A stretch of DNA of 64,000 bases from Desulfobacteraceae bacterium (GCA_016744295.1 JADGEQ010000007.1:1-64000), one strand, 5' to 3'. Counted from the first letter of the stretch, positions 8,295-18,212 are shown. Notes: a model not told the origin generated them from the letters alone. A program made the numbers and translations.

Positions 8295-10139
8295 ATTGGC
8301 AATAAAATCAGCTAACTGTTCTGAAGCATTTTTTCCTTCGATGTAAAATTTATTTATAAATGACTTACGAGATATTGATAGTTCTCTTTGTATTTCATCA
8401 TCATATAAAATCGAATTTAAAGAAGGGATAATCTCTTCTAAGGTATTTGCAACTATTGTACAATCTGTCTGCATAAATGGATTAAACTCGCCATTATTAT
8501 ATCTATAGCTCTGTAAAAAATTGATCAATAAAACAGGTTTATCCAATATAATTGCTTCAAAAGCCTGTGTTGAAGACCTAGTAACAACCACATCACACAA
8601 ACTTAACAGTTCATGGTTATCTGCCTTGCTGATTAGGCTTACATTCTTTATTTTAGCGGCATTAACAATTTTTTTACCAAAGTCAGTATTGCTTCCAGGC
8701 CTTAACTTAAATATAAAAAAACAATCATCCATATTTCGAACTGTTTCAAAAAATTGAAGAGCCATTTTTCGATTCAAACCTGGAAATTCAAGTGCAGATA
8801 TAGACACCATATCTTGGTGAGATAATAAAACAACTTTCTTGCCCTTTGGAATATTATATTTATTAAGTAAATCATCAGTTTTACTTATTCTTTTGTCAAA
8901 ATATATATCGTAAAACGGTTCGCCAATTGGTATAATTTTTTCTTGAGGCACATTTAAGTGATTTGTGAACCACTCACCCCATGGCTCTTGCCATACACCA
9001 ATAGTTTTACTAATTGGAGAGATAAAATAAGGAAAAAAACCTAAGGCCCCATGCTGTAAAATTAGGGTGTGGATATTATTATGATTTCCCATAGCAGTTG
9101 CGAGTCGGTGAATTCCTTTAAAGTCATGTATTAATATAATCATATCAAATTTATTACCGCTTAAATATGGTTTTAAAATATAATAATCTATGATGCAGTT
9201 TTTAATATTCGCCTCAATATAATCGATCAAATCGACAGATATAAGATCAGAAATATCTACCGGCAAATCAGCTATATTCTGTCTAATCAGACTTTCACCT
9301 TTTTTTGCTATTTTATTAGCAATTCTTTGTATATGTATCTTTTTAAATTTTAACAATGCATTGAATGGCCAGCGCGGGGTGAGAGTTATCCTACAATCAT
9401 TTGTTATTCCACCTTCTTTTAAATCCTTGAGATATCCATCGACAAGCATCGTGACAGTTACATTGTTTTTTTTTGACATTGATTTTAATAATGGGACCAC
9501 CCTATAAGGACTAATCATGAAATAATTCTTTTCGTTCTTTATGTTCCTGAATAGTCTTTTAAATTTAGATTTTATTCCATGTGCATAAAAATTAAAAATC
9601 CGTAATAAATTTTTAATTGAAATTTTATCATAAGGATAAAACCAATTCTTTTCCCATAAAACATATTCTTCAGATATCATATATCTTTTTTCAATCTTAA
9701 TTTTTTTTTTTGTGCCCAAATGTAGAGCAGCTCGCTCATAAGAAGTCTTACACCCGAACAACACTATTTTCTCAATGAATTCAAGGTCAATAATACGCGA
9801 CATTATGTCGACACTTCTTATACAAGTTACAAAAAAAGTCATCATTTCGTGCTGAATAACTTCACCTAATGATATATTTTGGTAATTTGAGATATCCTTA
9901 AGATTGTTATCAATATACCATTTTTGAGCCAACAAATTTGCTTTTTTATCAATGAGAGCAAGTTCGTCGAAAGAGTAGTAATCCCACATATTTTTAAAAG
10001 TGATATTGTCAGAAAAAAAACCACCCTCTATAATAGTGTTAGAAATATTAATTACTATTATTCTATCTTTACAATTTTTTGCCCATTCAACAAATTCATT
10101 TTCATTGAAATCTTGGTAAATTACTAAACAATTTGGCAT
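8271..10139 (-). CDS. large GT-B-like protein, candidate glycosyl/glycerophosphotransferase
   Basis: I do not recognise a named family over the full 622 residues. The C-terminal half looks like a GT-B fold nucleotide-binding domain as in CDP-glycerol transferases and capsule enzymes. TLILQHGALGFFP and then KVVLLSHQDM open Rossmann-type strands, IFKLRPGS follows, and the late SLCDVVVTRSSTQAFEAIIL is the classic donor-phosphate motif with a Ser-Ser-Thr loop. The N-terminal 200 residues are charged and unplaced. No signal peptide or membrane segment is visible. It follows the nonulosonic-acid synthase and cytidylyltransferase genes in the same direction, so a role as nonulosonic-acid transferase is attractive but unproven. 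Its last residues come from the terminator/IS-end sequence, so the natural C-terminus may have been altered. Confidence 0.6.
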   Translation of the reverse strand: MPNCLVIYQDFNENEFVEWAKNCKDRIIVINISNTIIEGGFFSDNITFKNMWDYYSFDELALIDKKANLLAQKWYIDNNLKDISNYQNISLGEVIQHEMMTFFVTCIRSVDIMSRIIDLEFIEKIVLFGCKTSYERAALHLGTKKKIKIEKRYMISEEYVLWEKNWFYPYDKISIKNLLRIFNFYAHGIKSKFKRLFRNIKNEKNYFMISPYRVVPLLKSMSKKNNVTVTMLVDGYLKDLKEGGITNDCRITLTPRWPFNALLKFKKIHIQRIANKIAKKGESLIRQNIADLPVDISDLISVDLIDYIEANIKNCIIDYYILKPYLSGNKFDMIILIHDFKGIHRLATAMGNHNNIHTLILQHGALGFFPYFISPISKTIGVWQEPWGEWFTNHLNVPQEKIIPIGEPFYDIYFDKRISKTDDLLNKYNIPKGKKVVLLSHQDMVSISALEFPGLNRKMALQFFETVRNMDDCFFIFKLRPGSNTDFGKKIVNAAKIKNVSLISKADNHELLSLCDVVVTRSSTQAFEAIILDKPVLLINFLQSYRYNNGEFNPFMQTDCTIVANTLEEIIPSLNSILYDDEIQRELSISRKSFINKFYIEGKNASEQLADFIANKTEQPQA

Positions 10140-10209
10140 AATATTTTTTTAGGTAATATAAAAGTATTTATTCGTTATAACTATTCAGAGCCAAAGCGAT
10201 ACTTGCATG

Positions 10210-11259
10210 TTAATCAACATCATTTATAGTAATTAATGAATCTTTCGCAATATCTGCTTTACTTATCCTACCAACAATATCATTGTATCTTTTTGGTGTT
10301 AAACCATTTCCTGGCCTTTTAGCCGTTAGGTCATCTTTTAATATACATTCACCGGCAAGGATATTTTTTTTGGTTACTAAACTTCTTCTTGCATGAATTC
10401 TAGCAGGTTCTTCACATGGAAGACAGGTTGTGCACTCTCTTCCCAACATCAACGCTACTTCTTGTTGATTTTTTCGAAAGTTCAACACATCGTCTGGATC
10501 CATAGCATGATAGTGATCATTTCCGATTAGACCTTTATCAAGTGTAAAATGTTTCTCAAGGATGATTGCACCTTGCAACCATGCTATTAGTAATGCCTGG
10601 CAATTATTATTTGGAGGAACGTGATCTGAATATCCGACTACGCATTCTGGAAACACAGTTTTCAAATAAGAGACGCTGCGTAAATTAGCATTCATTGGGC
10701 TTGTTGGATATTCTAATACACAATGCAGCAATGCAATATCATTTATTTTTAGTTTTTTTAAGAATCGGACAGCTTCTTCGATTTCAGAAAGATAAGATGC
10801 TCCAGTTGAAAGTATTACAGGTTTTCGTTGTAATGCAATCTTTTCTAATAAGAAAATGTTTGTTAAATCCGCAGAGGCAATTTTAAAAAAGGGAACTAAT
10901 GGTGCTAATATGTCAACAAAATGATCATCAAAGGGCGTGGATAAAAAAATAATTCCTTTTTGTTCACATCTTTCTGATAATTTTTCATATTCTCGATCGC
11001 CAAATGAATCGAATCGTTTAAATAATTCATATTGACTTTTGGCTGCTTCTTTATTCGTATCCCAATATGCAGGACTGTTTTTAATAGCAAGAGTTTCTGC
11101 CTTGTAGCTTTGAAATTTAATTGCGTCTGCACCAGTTTCAGCGGCAGCATCAATCATCTCAAAAGCTGTATCAAGACAACCTTCATGGTTCACACCGGCT
11201 TCGAGAATAAGAAATGGTCTATCTTTCTTTATGGTTATATTACCAAATTTAATCTTCAT
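10210..11259 (-). CDS. pseI: nonulosonic acid synthase, NeuB/PseI family
   Basis: The enzyme condenses phosphoenolpyruvate with a 6-carbon amino sugar to give a 9-carbon nonulosonate (pseudaminic, legionaminic or sialic acid). The TIM barrel opens with FLILEAGVNHEGCLDTAFEM and has ADAIKFQSYKAETL, then IIFLSTPFD and KIASADLTN, which are standard active-site strands. LEKHFTLDKGLIGNDHYHAM lies near the metal site. The C-terminal 60 residues, from RRSLVTKKNILAG, form the antifreeze-like SAF domain. Length 349 matches PseI/SpsE. It sits 6 bp after a cytidylyltransferase-PseG fusion, which points to the pseudaminic-type pathway, although NeuB, LegI and PseI cannot be separated with certainty by eye. 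The earlier pathway enzymes (PseB, PseC, PseH) are not in the window. Confidence 0.85.
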   Translation of the reverse strand: MKIKFGNITIKKDRPFLILEAGVNHEGCLDTAFEMIDAAAETGADAIKFQSYKAETLAIKNSPAYWDTNKEAAKSQYELFKRFDSFGDREYEKLSERCEQKGIIFLSTPFDDHFVDILAPLVPFFKIASADLTNIFLLEKIALQRKPVILSTGASYLSEIEEAVRFLKKLKINDIALLHCVLEYPTSPMNANLRSVSYLKTVFPECVVGYSDHVPPNNNCQALLIAWLQGAIILEKHFTLDKGLIGNDHYHAMDPDDVLNFRKNQQEVALMLGRECTTCLPCEEPARIHARRSLVTKKNILAGECILKDDLTAKRPGNGLTPKRYNDIVGRISKADIAKDSLITINDVD

Positions 11260-11265
11260 ATTATT

Positions 11266-12942
11266 TTAGTCTCCATCACTGTTATGATGCTCATCCAAAA
11301 GACCTTCAATTAGTTTAATAACACGATTTATTCCGCCCTTAGTATCAGATTCTAATAGTATTTGCCCAATTTTTTGCCTTAGCAACTTACTTGTTAAAAT
11401 TTGATTTAAGGTATCGTTTAACGATTTTTCAGTAAGTTTGTCTGCTCTACCTAAATATACTACCCCTGGACTCGTGGTTGCAAAGACATGATGTTCTTCT
11501 CTGGTATTTTGAGCAATTACGATCATAGGAATAGCCATGGCTGACAACTCAAATACGGTGCGACCAGCACTTGTAATTGCAACATCAGCGATTTTCATAT
11601 GCTTGCTGATAATAGAAGTGTTAATAACAAGGGTAACTTTATGGTTACACTCTTTGATTAAATCTTTTAATTCTTCTATATTACTATACCCAGGTCCCAC
11701 TATGACTGTAATATCCCAGTTTCCTTTTATCTTGTCGACCAATCCAAGGCATTTATAAGTTAAAGCTGAGGGGTCCGTTCCGCCAAATAGTAGCAGGATA
11801 TTTTTTACTTCTTCCTTGTTTTCGTGTGATTGAATAGAATAAAACTCATCTCTCAGGCAACAATATTTTATTCCAGAATAGGTATTTTTTCCGCATTCAG
11901 GTGAATCATCGTCATACATTTCATTGATAGTGATATCTGCATATCGGCTTCCATCTCCTTGATCTTCAAAATTTATGGTTGATATTCTATTTTTTCTTAT
12001 CTCTTTCATAAAGTCTGCATTTGTATCCAGAATATCATTAATAACAAGAGATGGTTTAGTTTTAATTATATATTTTAACTCAGCACCAGGTGGGACAATT
12101 GAAACGTTCTGATATTTCGATTTAAGTATTTCTGCAGCCAGAATAGAATCGCTGTTGACAAGAAAGCTTATTGTATAAGAAGTCAATTTATAAGCTAAAG
12201 TCAGGGCTCTGTATACGTGACCCAACCCGCTTTCTCGATTACCAACTACATGAAACAAAATATTTTTATTTTTTAATACTTTTTCGGCAACCCACCAATC
12301 AAAATAATCATCAATATCTACAGATTCCTCTTTATTGAGTTCAATGATTCCGACGTTTTTACCAAACCTGGAGCCTTTTTTGATTTGGCTCATTGGACAT
12401 ACAACGATACCTCCTGTTTCACGGAGATATGGAGGTAATTGCTGACGATTGACTCTTTTTTCATAAAGCGGTACAGCAATATCATCTTTGATAGTCCATG
12501 CTAAATGCGATTCGTTGATGACTGTTAATACAGTATCATAATTATCTGCAACACATTTTTGAACGGCTTGTGCTATGCTGTGTGGTGTTATTAACGGACT
12601 AGTAGCTTGAATTGTGGCAATAAATTCCAAATCGCTTTGAAAGGAAATAGATAACAAATTTTCGCATGCGTTTAAAATGACGTCGTCAAGAGTTGATGTG
12701 TCATTGGCTAATTCTAACGGTCTGTCCAAAACTGAAGCACCAAATCGTACTGCAATTTCTTCTAATTCCGTGTCATCTGTTGAGACAAAGACATTTGAAA
12801 AGCAGTTAGCTTCAAGTGCTGAAATGATAGTATGCGCAAGAAGAGGTTTCCCTGCAATAAGTCTTGCATTTTTGCGAGGAATACCTTTTGACCCTCCTCT
12901 AACAGGTATGATTGCTACAATATTTTTATCATTTATATTCAT
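11266..12942 (-). CDS. fused CMP-nonulosonate cytidylyltransferase and PseG-like hydrolase
   Basis: Two enzymes are joined in 558 residues. Residues 1 to about 225 are a NeuA/PseF-type cytidylyltransferase (VAIIPVRGGSKGIPRKNARL, VFVSTDDTELEEIA, ATIQATSPLITP, and the late VDIDDYFDWW metal site), which activates the nonulosonate with CTP. Residues from about 229 are a PseG/SpsG-type GT-B hydrolase. HVVGNRESGLGHVYRALTLA has the catalytic GxGHxxR, ILLLFGGTDPS follows, and ADVAITSAGRTVFELSAMAI forms the nucleotide-phosphate loop. PseG removes UDP from the altropyranose precursor just before the synthase step. The fusion therefore joins the steps before and after the neighbouring synthase. AGGAAGG precedes the ATG. 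These functions are separate genes in Campylobacter pse and Bacillus sps loci. Confidence 0.85.
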   Translation of the reverse strand: MNINDKNIVAIIPVRGGSKGIPRKNARLIAGKPLLAHTIISALEANCFSNVFVSTDDTELEEIAVRFGASVLDRPLELANDTSTLDDVILNACENLLSISFQSDLEFIATIQATSPLITPHSIAQAVQKCVADNYDTVLTVINESHLAWTIKDDIAVPLYEKRVNRQQLPPYLRETGGIVVCPMSQIKKGSRFGKNVGIIELNKEESVDIDDYFDWWVAEKVLKNKNILFHVVGNRESGLGHVYRALTLAYKLTSYTISFLVNSDSILAAEILKSKYQNVSIVPPGAELKYIIKTKPSLVINDILDTNADFMKEIRKNRISTINFEDQGDGSRYADITINEMYDDDSPECGKNTYSGIKYCCLRDEFYSIQSHENKEEVKNILLLFGGTDPSALTYKCLGLVDKIKGNWDITVIVGPGYSNIEELKDLIKECNHKVTLVINTSIISKHMKIADVAITSAGRTVFELSAMAIPMIVIAQNTREEHHVFATTSPGVVYLGRADKLTEKSLNDTLNQILTSKLLRQKIGQILLESDTKGGINRVIKLIEGLLDEHHNSDGD

Positions 12943-13292
12943 TGTTTCCTTCCTGTTGAAAATACTATTTCAAAGCAAGCTGATTTAAAATATTCTTGAT
13001 AGAAAGACTAACTATTTATTAACGATAGATCATTAAAATTTTTGACAACTTCTTTTGGTTCCTTTGCACGAGTCTCCTAAAAAAACTTAGCACCAGTCCA
13101 ATTCTATACTTTTTAAACGAATTGTTCTCTGAATGAGAGGCGGAAAACATTACAAGTAGTGAGTTTATACATTTCATTTTAATTTCAGCATTCCTATCTC
13201 GGAGGAGATGTATTCTTTTATCAATATATTTACAATCTACATCTATAATTCATGGAGAATGTTCTGGTACAAGGGTAAAACTTCCAATACAA
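12943..13292. other. 350-bp gap with no convincing gene
   Basis: On the minus strand a stretch of about 76 codons (13250 down to about 13017) stays open, including an ATG near 13176, with a basic, lysine- and arginine-rich translation. I recognise nothing in it and see no good ribosome-binding site. It may be the residue of a lost gene between the sugar transferase and the nonulosonate genes. No clear promoter pair is visible for the genes downstream. Confidence 0.4.
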
Positions 13293-14714
13293 TCATACAG
13301 CCCCTTTTGACCATAAAACCGCTGGAATGGTTTTAATGAGCAGTTTGATGTCCAGGCCGAAACTCCAATTATCGATATATTCAAGATCCAGCTCCAGCCA
13401 CTGGTCAAAGGTAAGGTTGCTTCGACCAGAAACCTGCCAGATACAAGTGATGCCAGGCTTCACACTAAATCGTTTGCGTTGGATTCCCTTGTCAAACAGG
13501 TTTACGTCTCTTTGGGACATGGGGCGAGGACCGACCAGGCTCATTTCTCCACGCAGCACATTGATAAGCTGGGGAAATTCATCAATGCTTGTTCTACGGA
13601 TAAAGCTACCTACCTTTGTTATCCTCGGATCATTTTCCATTTTAAAAATCGGTCCATCTGCTTCATTGAGATGTTCGAGATCCTTGATTCGCTCTTCGGC
13701 ATCCTGATACATTGATCTGAATTTAAACAAGGGAAACAAATGTTTTCTTAAACCCACCCGTTCCTGAACAAAAATCACCGGGCCTCTTGACTCCAGTTTT
13801 ATGGCAATCGCTACAATCAGAAAAAGCGGCAGTAAAAATGGGAGAGCCAAAAGGGTTAGAACAATATCAACAACCCGTTTTGCAATAAGCACCTGAGAAT
13901 CCTGGGCTACCGGTTCCATGGTAAGCAAAGGGATTCCTTTTACATCGGAGAGGGAAACCCTTGCAACTTTAACATTAAACACATCAGCCATAAATCGGAG
14001 CTTTATCCCTTCCTCCTCACAGGCCAGAACAATGGGTTCAGCATCCGTTAGAAGGGATCTTGAAATGGCTATTATGACCTCATCAACGACATTATTTTTC
14101 AGGCATTCATGGATATTATCCAAGGTACCAATAACCGGGATTCCTTTCACCTTAGTACCCAAAATAGTTGGATCCGGGTCGACAAAACCAACCACTTCCA
14201 CGCCAAATTCATATTCCTTTTTTAAAGCAATCAACAGCTCAACAGCGCGTTTTCTTGAACCAATAATCAGAACATTCAGTGCCTTGTTGCCGCTTTTCAC
14301 CATCTTTTTATAGTAGTAAAAATACCAAATACGAATAATAAAAAGCGAACATATTTCAAAGGATATAAAAAGAATGATTACAGCCCGACTGACATATTCA
14401 ATTTGAAGGAAAAACAGCAGGGCAAGTAAAAGCCCTCCCCCCAGAAAAGTCGCTCTGGCAATCGCCCAGAGATATATCGATAAATGTCTTACTCGATATG
14501 GTGATTCATATCCACCAAAATACGATAACGGTCCAAGAATCAACACCAGGATGAGGGGTAGAATAAAGATATGGGAAATAAACTGAGCATTTTCCAACGG
14601 CTCAGGAATAATTACATTACGCAACCAAAATGCCAAAAGAAAAAAAACAATCGTGGATATAATATCAAAAAATAATACGAAGTTTTCCGATTCACGTTTT
14701 TCACTTTTATTCAT
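13293..14714 (-). CDS. undecaprenyl-phosphate sugar phosphotransferase, priming enzyme
   Basis: This inner-membrane polyisoprenyl-phosphate hexose-1-phosphate transferase starts repeat-unit synthesis by loading the first sugar on undecaprenyl phosphate. There are four or five hydrophobic segments in the first 130 residues. A CoA-binding-like Rossmann domain follows ([27 protein letters not shown]), then a membrane-re-entrant helix. The catalytic domain from about residue 285 has [37 protein letters not shown] and [14 protein letters not shown]. Length 473 is usual for WbaP/WcaJ-type enzymes. It lies 23 bp after epsI. A second, shrunken priming-enzyme gene occurs at 23063-23284, so this copy probably does the job now. 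Confidence 0.92.
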   Translation of the reverse strand: MNKSEKRESENFVLFFDIISTIVFFLLAFWLRNVIIPEPLENAQFISHIFILPLILVLILGPLSYFGGYESPYRVRHLSIYLWAIARATFLGGGLLLALLFFLQIEYVSRAVIILFISFEICSLFIIRIWYFYYYKKMVKSGNKALNVLIIGSRKRAVELLIALKKEYEFGVEVVGFVDPDPTILGTKVKGIPVIGTLDNIHECLKNNVVDEVIIAISRSLLTDAEPIVLACEEEGIKLRFMADVFNVKVARVSLSDVKGIPLLTMEPVAQDSQVLIAKRVVDIVLTLLALPFLLPLFLIVAIAIKLESRGPVIFVQERVGLRKHLFPLFKFRSMYQDAEERIKDLEHLNEADGPIFKMENDPRITKVGSFIRRTSIDEFPQLINVLRGEMSLVGPRPMSQRDVNLFDKGIQRKRFSVKPGITCIWQVSGRSNLTFDQWLELDLEYIDNWSFGLDIKLLIKTIPAVLWSKGAV

Positions 14715-14737
14715 GGTTTTAATACGTCCAAAATCGT

Positions 14738-15388
14738 CTATTTTGATTGATAGTTAATATAATCCAAAAAAACAGGATAAAATTGTTTTATAAAGCTTTC
14801 TCCAACATGATTTGCTTCATCCTGAGTCAGGTTTACCAGCGGAACAGTTACCCTGACAAAGGCATGTTCCTGATTTTTCCGGGTCATTTGATTGACAATT
14901 GTATTAATCTTGTTTTTGAACACTTCAGGACTCGTCTTTTCATGGGCTTGATACCAGTACATGACCAGGAGTTTTTGCTGCCCGTTGTGGGCAACAAACT
15001 GATAGTAGTTAATCTCATGCCTGTCAGACAAAACGCGAAACGGTTTCGGAGTATCAACCTGCCATCCGCCTCCTGGAAAACAGACCAATGGGCTATGGGC
15101 CGCCGAAACCTTATCCAGTGAAAAATAATAGCCGACATAAAGGCCAATGGTATGTCCGTCTTTCTGGTAGCCTGCATTGACATAATCGTCCAGTTCAAGG
15201 AATGAAATAATATTTTCCTGAAGCGGGTTATGTTCTAAAAAAGTATACTCCGGGATATTCTGCAAAACAGACTGGAGTGAAACCTGTTTAGGAGTTACTG
15301 CCTGGTCTGAATTGAAATACACACCAAAACTAGCAAAAACAAGGAGAATTATGACTATAATTATGTGTTTATTTTTCTTGTTTCCCAT
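14738..15388 (-). CDS. epsI: EpsI family exosortase-associated protein
   Basis: EpsI-type proteins (DUF3485) always accompany exosortases of polysaccharide loci, and are sometimes fused to them. Their biochemical role is not settled. This copy has one N-terminal membrane anchor (IIIVIILLVFASFGVYF). It then has an extracytoplasmic domain with the typical VCFPGGGWQVD core and KLLVMYWYQAHEKTSPE. At 216 residues it has normal size. It overlaps the end of the exosortase gene by 28 bases, so the two are translationally coupled. Confidence 0.88.
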   Translation of the reverse strand: MGNKKNKHIIIVIILLVFASFGVYFNSDQAVTPKQVSLQSVLQNIPEYTFLEHNPLQENIISFLELDDYVNAGYQKDGHTIGLYVGYYFSLDKVSAAHSPLVCFPGGGWQVDTPKPFRVLSDRHEINYYQFVAHNGQQKLLVMYWYQAHEKTSPEVFKNKINTIVNQMTRKNQEHAFVRVTVPLVNLTQDEANHVGESFIKQFYPVFLDYINYQSK

Positions 15389-16206
15389 AATTCCAATATT
15401 TTTTGAAAATAAAATAACAGAACCAGCCCGCTGGCGAACAGGAGCAGACCTGCAAGTGTATGTAATGTTCCTGTGGTTAAATCCATTTGAAAATAATGAT
15501 GTGCCAGAACCATGCTTACTACTCTGATCAAATTAATAATAATTGCCACAGGGATCGAAAACATAAAAAGCAGAACAAATCCCATCCTGGTGCTGAGAGA
15601 AAAATAGCTGATAATCAGCGAAAGGGTTGTCATGGATATAAGAGAACGGATACCGCTACAGGCATCGACCACCTGGAATGATCTGTCGGCAAGGTGAAGC
15701 ACATTACCTTCCTGATAAAGGGGGACAGACAATAAATTGATGATATCTGACGAAATATCAGAAACCCATAACTGCAATGAAGCAGTTAGCATGGACAGTA
15801 CCTGATTTGGGATAGGGATCACCATAAGAAAAAGCAGAATAGGGAGTGCCAGATCCCTTAAAACACGGAACCCGGACAGATAGATCAGACCGCAGAGAAT
15901 GACGCTGACCATTGTTAAAAAAATAAGGGTGGGAATCTGAATTTTTAAAGCCAAAAGATAGCTGAGTATAGAACCTGATAATAAAAGCAACCCTACTATC
16001 GAGCCTTCTTTGCCTTTTACCAGGACATCCCTTTTCATCCAGATCATATATCCTATAATCGGAACGACAAAAAAAGCGTGTGAATAATCTTCTGATGCCT
16101 GCCACTTTCCAACCAGCATAACTAAGGCCGGGTAAAAAAAAGCGACTGCTACACCAGTCAGGATAAATGCAAGACCGTAATTTACATATTTTTTATTATT
16201 CACCAT
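15361..16206 (-). CDS. xrtA: exosortase (XrtA/EpsH family)
   Basis: Exosortases are polytopic transpeptidase-like membrane proteins that cut PEP-CTERM proteins and are thought to attach them at the cell surface. The sequence has about eight hydrophobic segments. It keeps the three catalytic residues, Cys183 in VVDACSGIRSL, Arg228 in INLIRVVS and His249 in GTLHTLAGLLLF, numbered from the ATG at 16206. That ATG clears the rfbB stop. A TTG at 16245 would add 13 residues and overlap rfbB. The neighbours (EpsI, tyrosine kinase, chain-length protein, PrsT) place it with the XrtA type. At least one target protein is encoded nearby at 26059-26943. Confidence 0.92.
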   Translation of the reverse strand: MVNNKKYVNYGLAFILTGVAVAFFYPALVMLVGKWQASEDYSHAFFVVPIIGYMIWMKRDVLVKGKEGSIVGLLLLSGSILSYLLALKIQIPTLIFLTMVSVILCGLIYLSGFRVLRDLALPILLFLMVIPIPNQVLSMLTASLQLWVSDISSDIINLLSVPLYQEGNVLHLADRSFQVVDACSGIRSLISMTTLSLIISYFSLSTRMGFVLLFMFSIPVAIIINLIRVVSMVLAHHYFQMDLTTGTLHTLAGLLLFASGLVLLFYFQKILELWETRKINT

Positions 16207-16229
16207 TGACTTAAATCTTATACTTGAAT

Positions 16230-17336
16230 CTATTTGGGACTGCAATGATAATTTTTATCAATCCAATCCAGATAGCTTTCATCTAAAACTGATTCCCACC
16301 ACTCGTTGTTGGAAAATATCCATTCAATGTTTTTTTCAATCCCGGTGCTGAACAGTTCATTGGGTTTGTAATTTAATTCTGCAAGCATTAATTTCGGATC
16401 GATCGCATATCTTCGATCATGGCCAAGTCTGTCTGGTACATTTGTAATAAGGGTTTTGGGATGCTCTCCTTTTGAAGATGGAGATTTAGTATATTTTTTT
16501 TGCAGATCTTTATTTTTTAAAAGTGTTTCATGTAACAGATCACAGATAAGATTTACTATATCAATATTCTGCCATTCATTGCTGCCACCTATATTGTATG
16601 TTTTTCCAGGAATTCCTTTTTGGAGAATAAGATCAACACCAAGGTTATGGTCATCCACATAAAGCCAGTCACGGATCTGTTTACCGTCACCATAAACTGG
16701 CAGCGGTTTTCCATGCAGAATATTAATAATAATTAAGGGTATCAGTTTTTCCGGAAATTGATAAGGGCCGTAATTATTTGAACAATTGCTGATTGTCGTC
16801 TGAAGGCCGTAGGTTTTATTATAGGCCCTCACCAAATGGTCTGAAGCTGCCTTGCTTGCGGCATATGGTGAGTTGGGGGCATACGGCGAATCTTCGGTAA
16901 ATGGCGGGTCATCCGGTTTAAGTGATCCATACACTTCGTCTGTTGAAATATGATGAAATCGATGACTTTGTGGGTTTTCATCAAGCCATATTTTTTTTGC
17001 AATTTTGAGAAGAGAGTGAGTACCGACAATATTTGTATTAATGAATTCATCAGGGCCATGAATAGATCTGTCTACGTGGGATTCTGCTGCAAAATGAACA
17101 ATGGTATTTATCTTATGATCTAATAAAAGTGATTTTACTAAGGATTCATCTAAAATATTACCATGAACAAACTTGAAGCTAGGGTTCTTTTCTGCTTCTA
17201 TAAGGTTTGCTCTGTTTCCTGCATAGGTAAGGGCATCTAATACTACAATGTTGTCTTCTGGGTGGTTTTTAAGCCAGTAATATACAAAATTAGTACCTAT
17301 GAATCCTGCACCACCTGTGACAAGTAGAGATTTCAC
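16230..17336 (-). CDS. rfbB: dTDP-glucose 4,6-dehydratase
   Basis: It converts dTDP-glucose to dTDP-4-keto-6-deoxyglucose, step 2 of dTDP-L-rhamnose synthesis. This is an extended SDR fold: NAD-binding GGAGFIGTNFV at the N-terminus, HFAAESHVDRSIHGPDEFI, the catalytic STDEVYG, and the YAASKAASDHLV Tyr-x3-Lys pair. NNYGPYQFPEKLIPL and GDGKQIRDWLYVDDH are diagnostic for RmlB. Length 368 is slightly long, with a short C-terminal extension. It lies 12 bp after rfbD within the four-gene rhamnose cluster, whose order is A-C-D-B in transcription. Confidence 0.96.
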   Translation of the reverse strand: MKSLLVTGGAGFIGTNFVYYWLKNHPEDNIVVLDALTYAGNRANLIEAEKNPSFKFVHGNILDESLVKSLLLDHKINTIVHFAAESHVDRSIHGPDEFINTNIVGTHSLLKIAKKIWLDENPQSHRFHHISTDEVYGSLKPDDPPFTEDSPYAPNSPYAASKAASDHLVRAYNKTYGLQTTISNCSNNYGPYQFPEKLIPLIIINILHGKPLPVYGDGKQIRDWLYVDDHNLGVDLILQKGIPGKTYNIGGSNEWQNIDIVNLICDLLHETLLKNKDLQKKYTKSPSSKGEHPKTLITNVPDRLGHDRRYAIDPKLMLAELNYKPNELFSTGIEKNIEWIFSNNEWWESVLDESYLDWIDKNYHCSPK

Positions 17337-17348
17337 TCTTATTGCTCC

Positions 17349-18212
17349 TTATTGCAAAAGATTTTTTAACATGGATCTCAGTTGGCTCCGCCAATGGATT
17401 GGCTTGACTTCCAGGGCTTTCCAAAAGGATGTTTTATCCAACACACTGTACATCGGTCTTTTAGCAGGTGTCGGGTAGTGGGTTGTCGGAGCAGGTGCAA
17501 TTATTACTGGGGTTTTCAACAAACTCGTTTTTAAAGCTTCTTCCTGAATAGCGACAGCAAAATCATACCAGGAAGCGATACCTGCATCGGTCCAATGGTG
17601 GATACCAGATATTCTTTTTTCAAGTGCAGACCAGATTGACAATGCCAATCCATTTGCCCAGGTGGGGGTCCCAATTTGTTCATCAATTACGGTTAAATCT
17701 TTTTTATTTTTCATGAGATTGAGCATGGTTTTAACAAAGTTTGCGCCATGTTCTGAATAGAGCCAGGCTGTTCTGATAATTAAAGAATTGTCTTTTAATA
17801 TGTCAAAAACTGCTTGTTCACCTTTGAGTTTAGAAAATCCATAGACAGACACGGGGTCTGGAGTATCATCTGGTTTATAAGGGCGGTGCCCTTTTCCATT
17901 AAAGATAAAATCAGTGGATATATGTACTAAAAAGATATTGTTCTTCCGGCATAGGTTTGCAACTTCAACCACAGCTTTGTGATTAATTCTAAATGCAAGG
18001 TCTTTTTCTTCTTCAGCTTTATCAACAGCAGTATAGGCAGCCGCATTGATGATGTAATCTGGTTGTGATAAAGTAATGCAGCTTTTGATACTGTTCGAAC
18101 TTGTAAAATCGACTTTTGGAAAATCACAAGTAGTCAGGTTTATATGACCTGGAACAGTCTGTTGGAGTTCCCAGCCCAATTGGCCATTTGAACCAAGTAA
18201 AAGCACTTTCAT
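17349..18212 (-). CDS. rfbD: dTDP-4-dehydrorhamnose reductase
   Basis: It catalyses the last step to dTDP-L-rhamnose, NAD(P)H-dependent reduction of the 4-keto group. LLLGSNGQLGWELQQ is the nucleotide-binding start. NAAAYTAVDKAEEEKDLAF, ISTDFIFNGKGHRPYKPDD and VYGFSKLKGEQAV carry the SDR Thr/Tyr/Lys set. RTAWLYSEHGANFVKTM and HWTDAGIASWYDFAVAI are standard late blocks. The start ATG shares one base with the rfbC stop (TAATG), so translation is coupled. Length 287 is normal. Confidence 0.95.
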   Translation of the reverse strand: MKVLLLGSNGQLGWELQQTVPGHINLTTCDFPKVDFTSSNSIKSCITLSQPDYIINAAAYTAVDKAEEEKDLAFRINHKAVVEVANLCRKNNIFLVHISTDFIFNGKGHRPYKPDDTPDPVSVYGFSKLKGEQAVFDILKDNSLIIRTAWLYSEHGANFVKTMLNLMKNKKDLTVIDEQIGTPTWANGLALSIWSALEKRISGIHHWTDAGIASWYDFAVAIQEEALKTSLLKTPVIIAPAPTTHYPTPAKRPMYSVLDKTSFWKALEVKPIHWRSQLRSMLKNLLQ

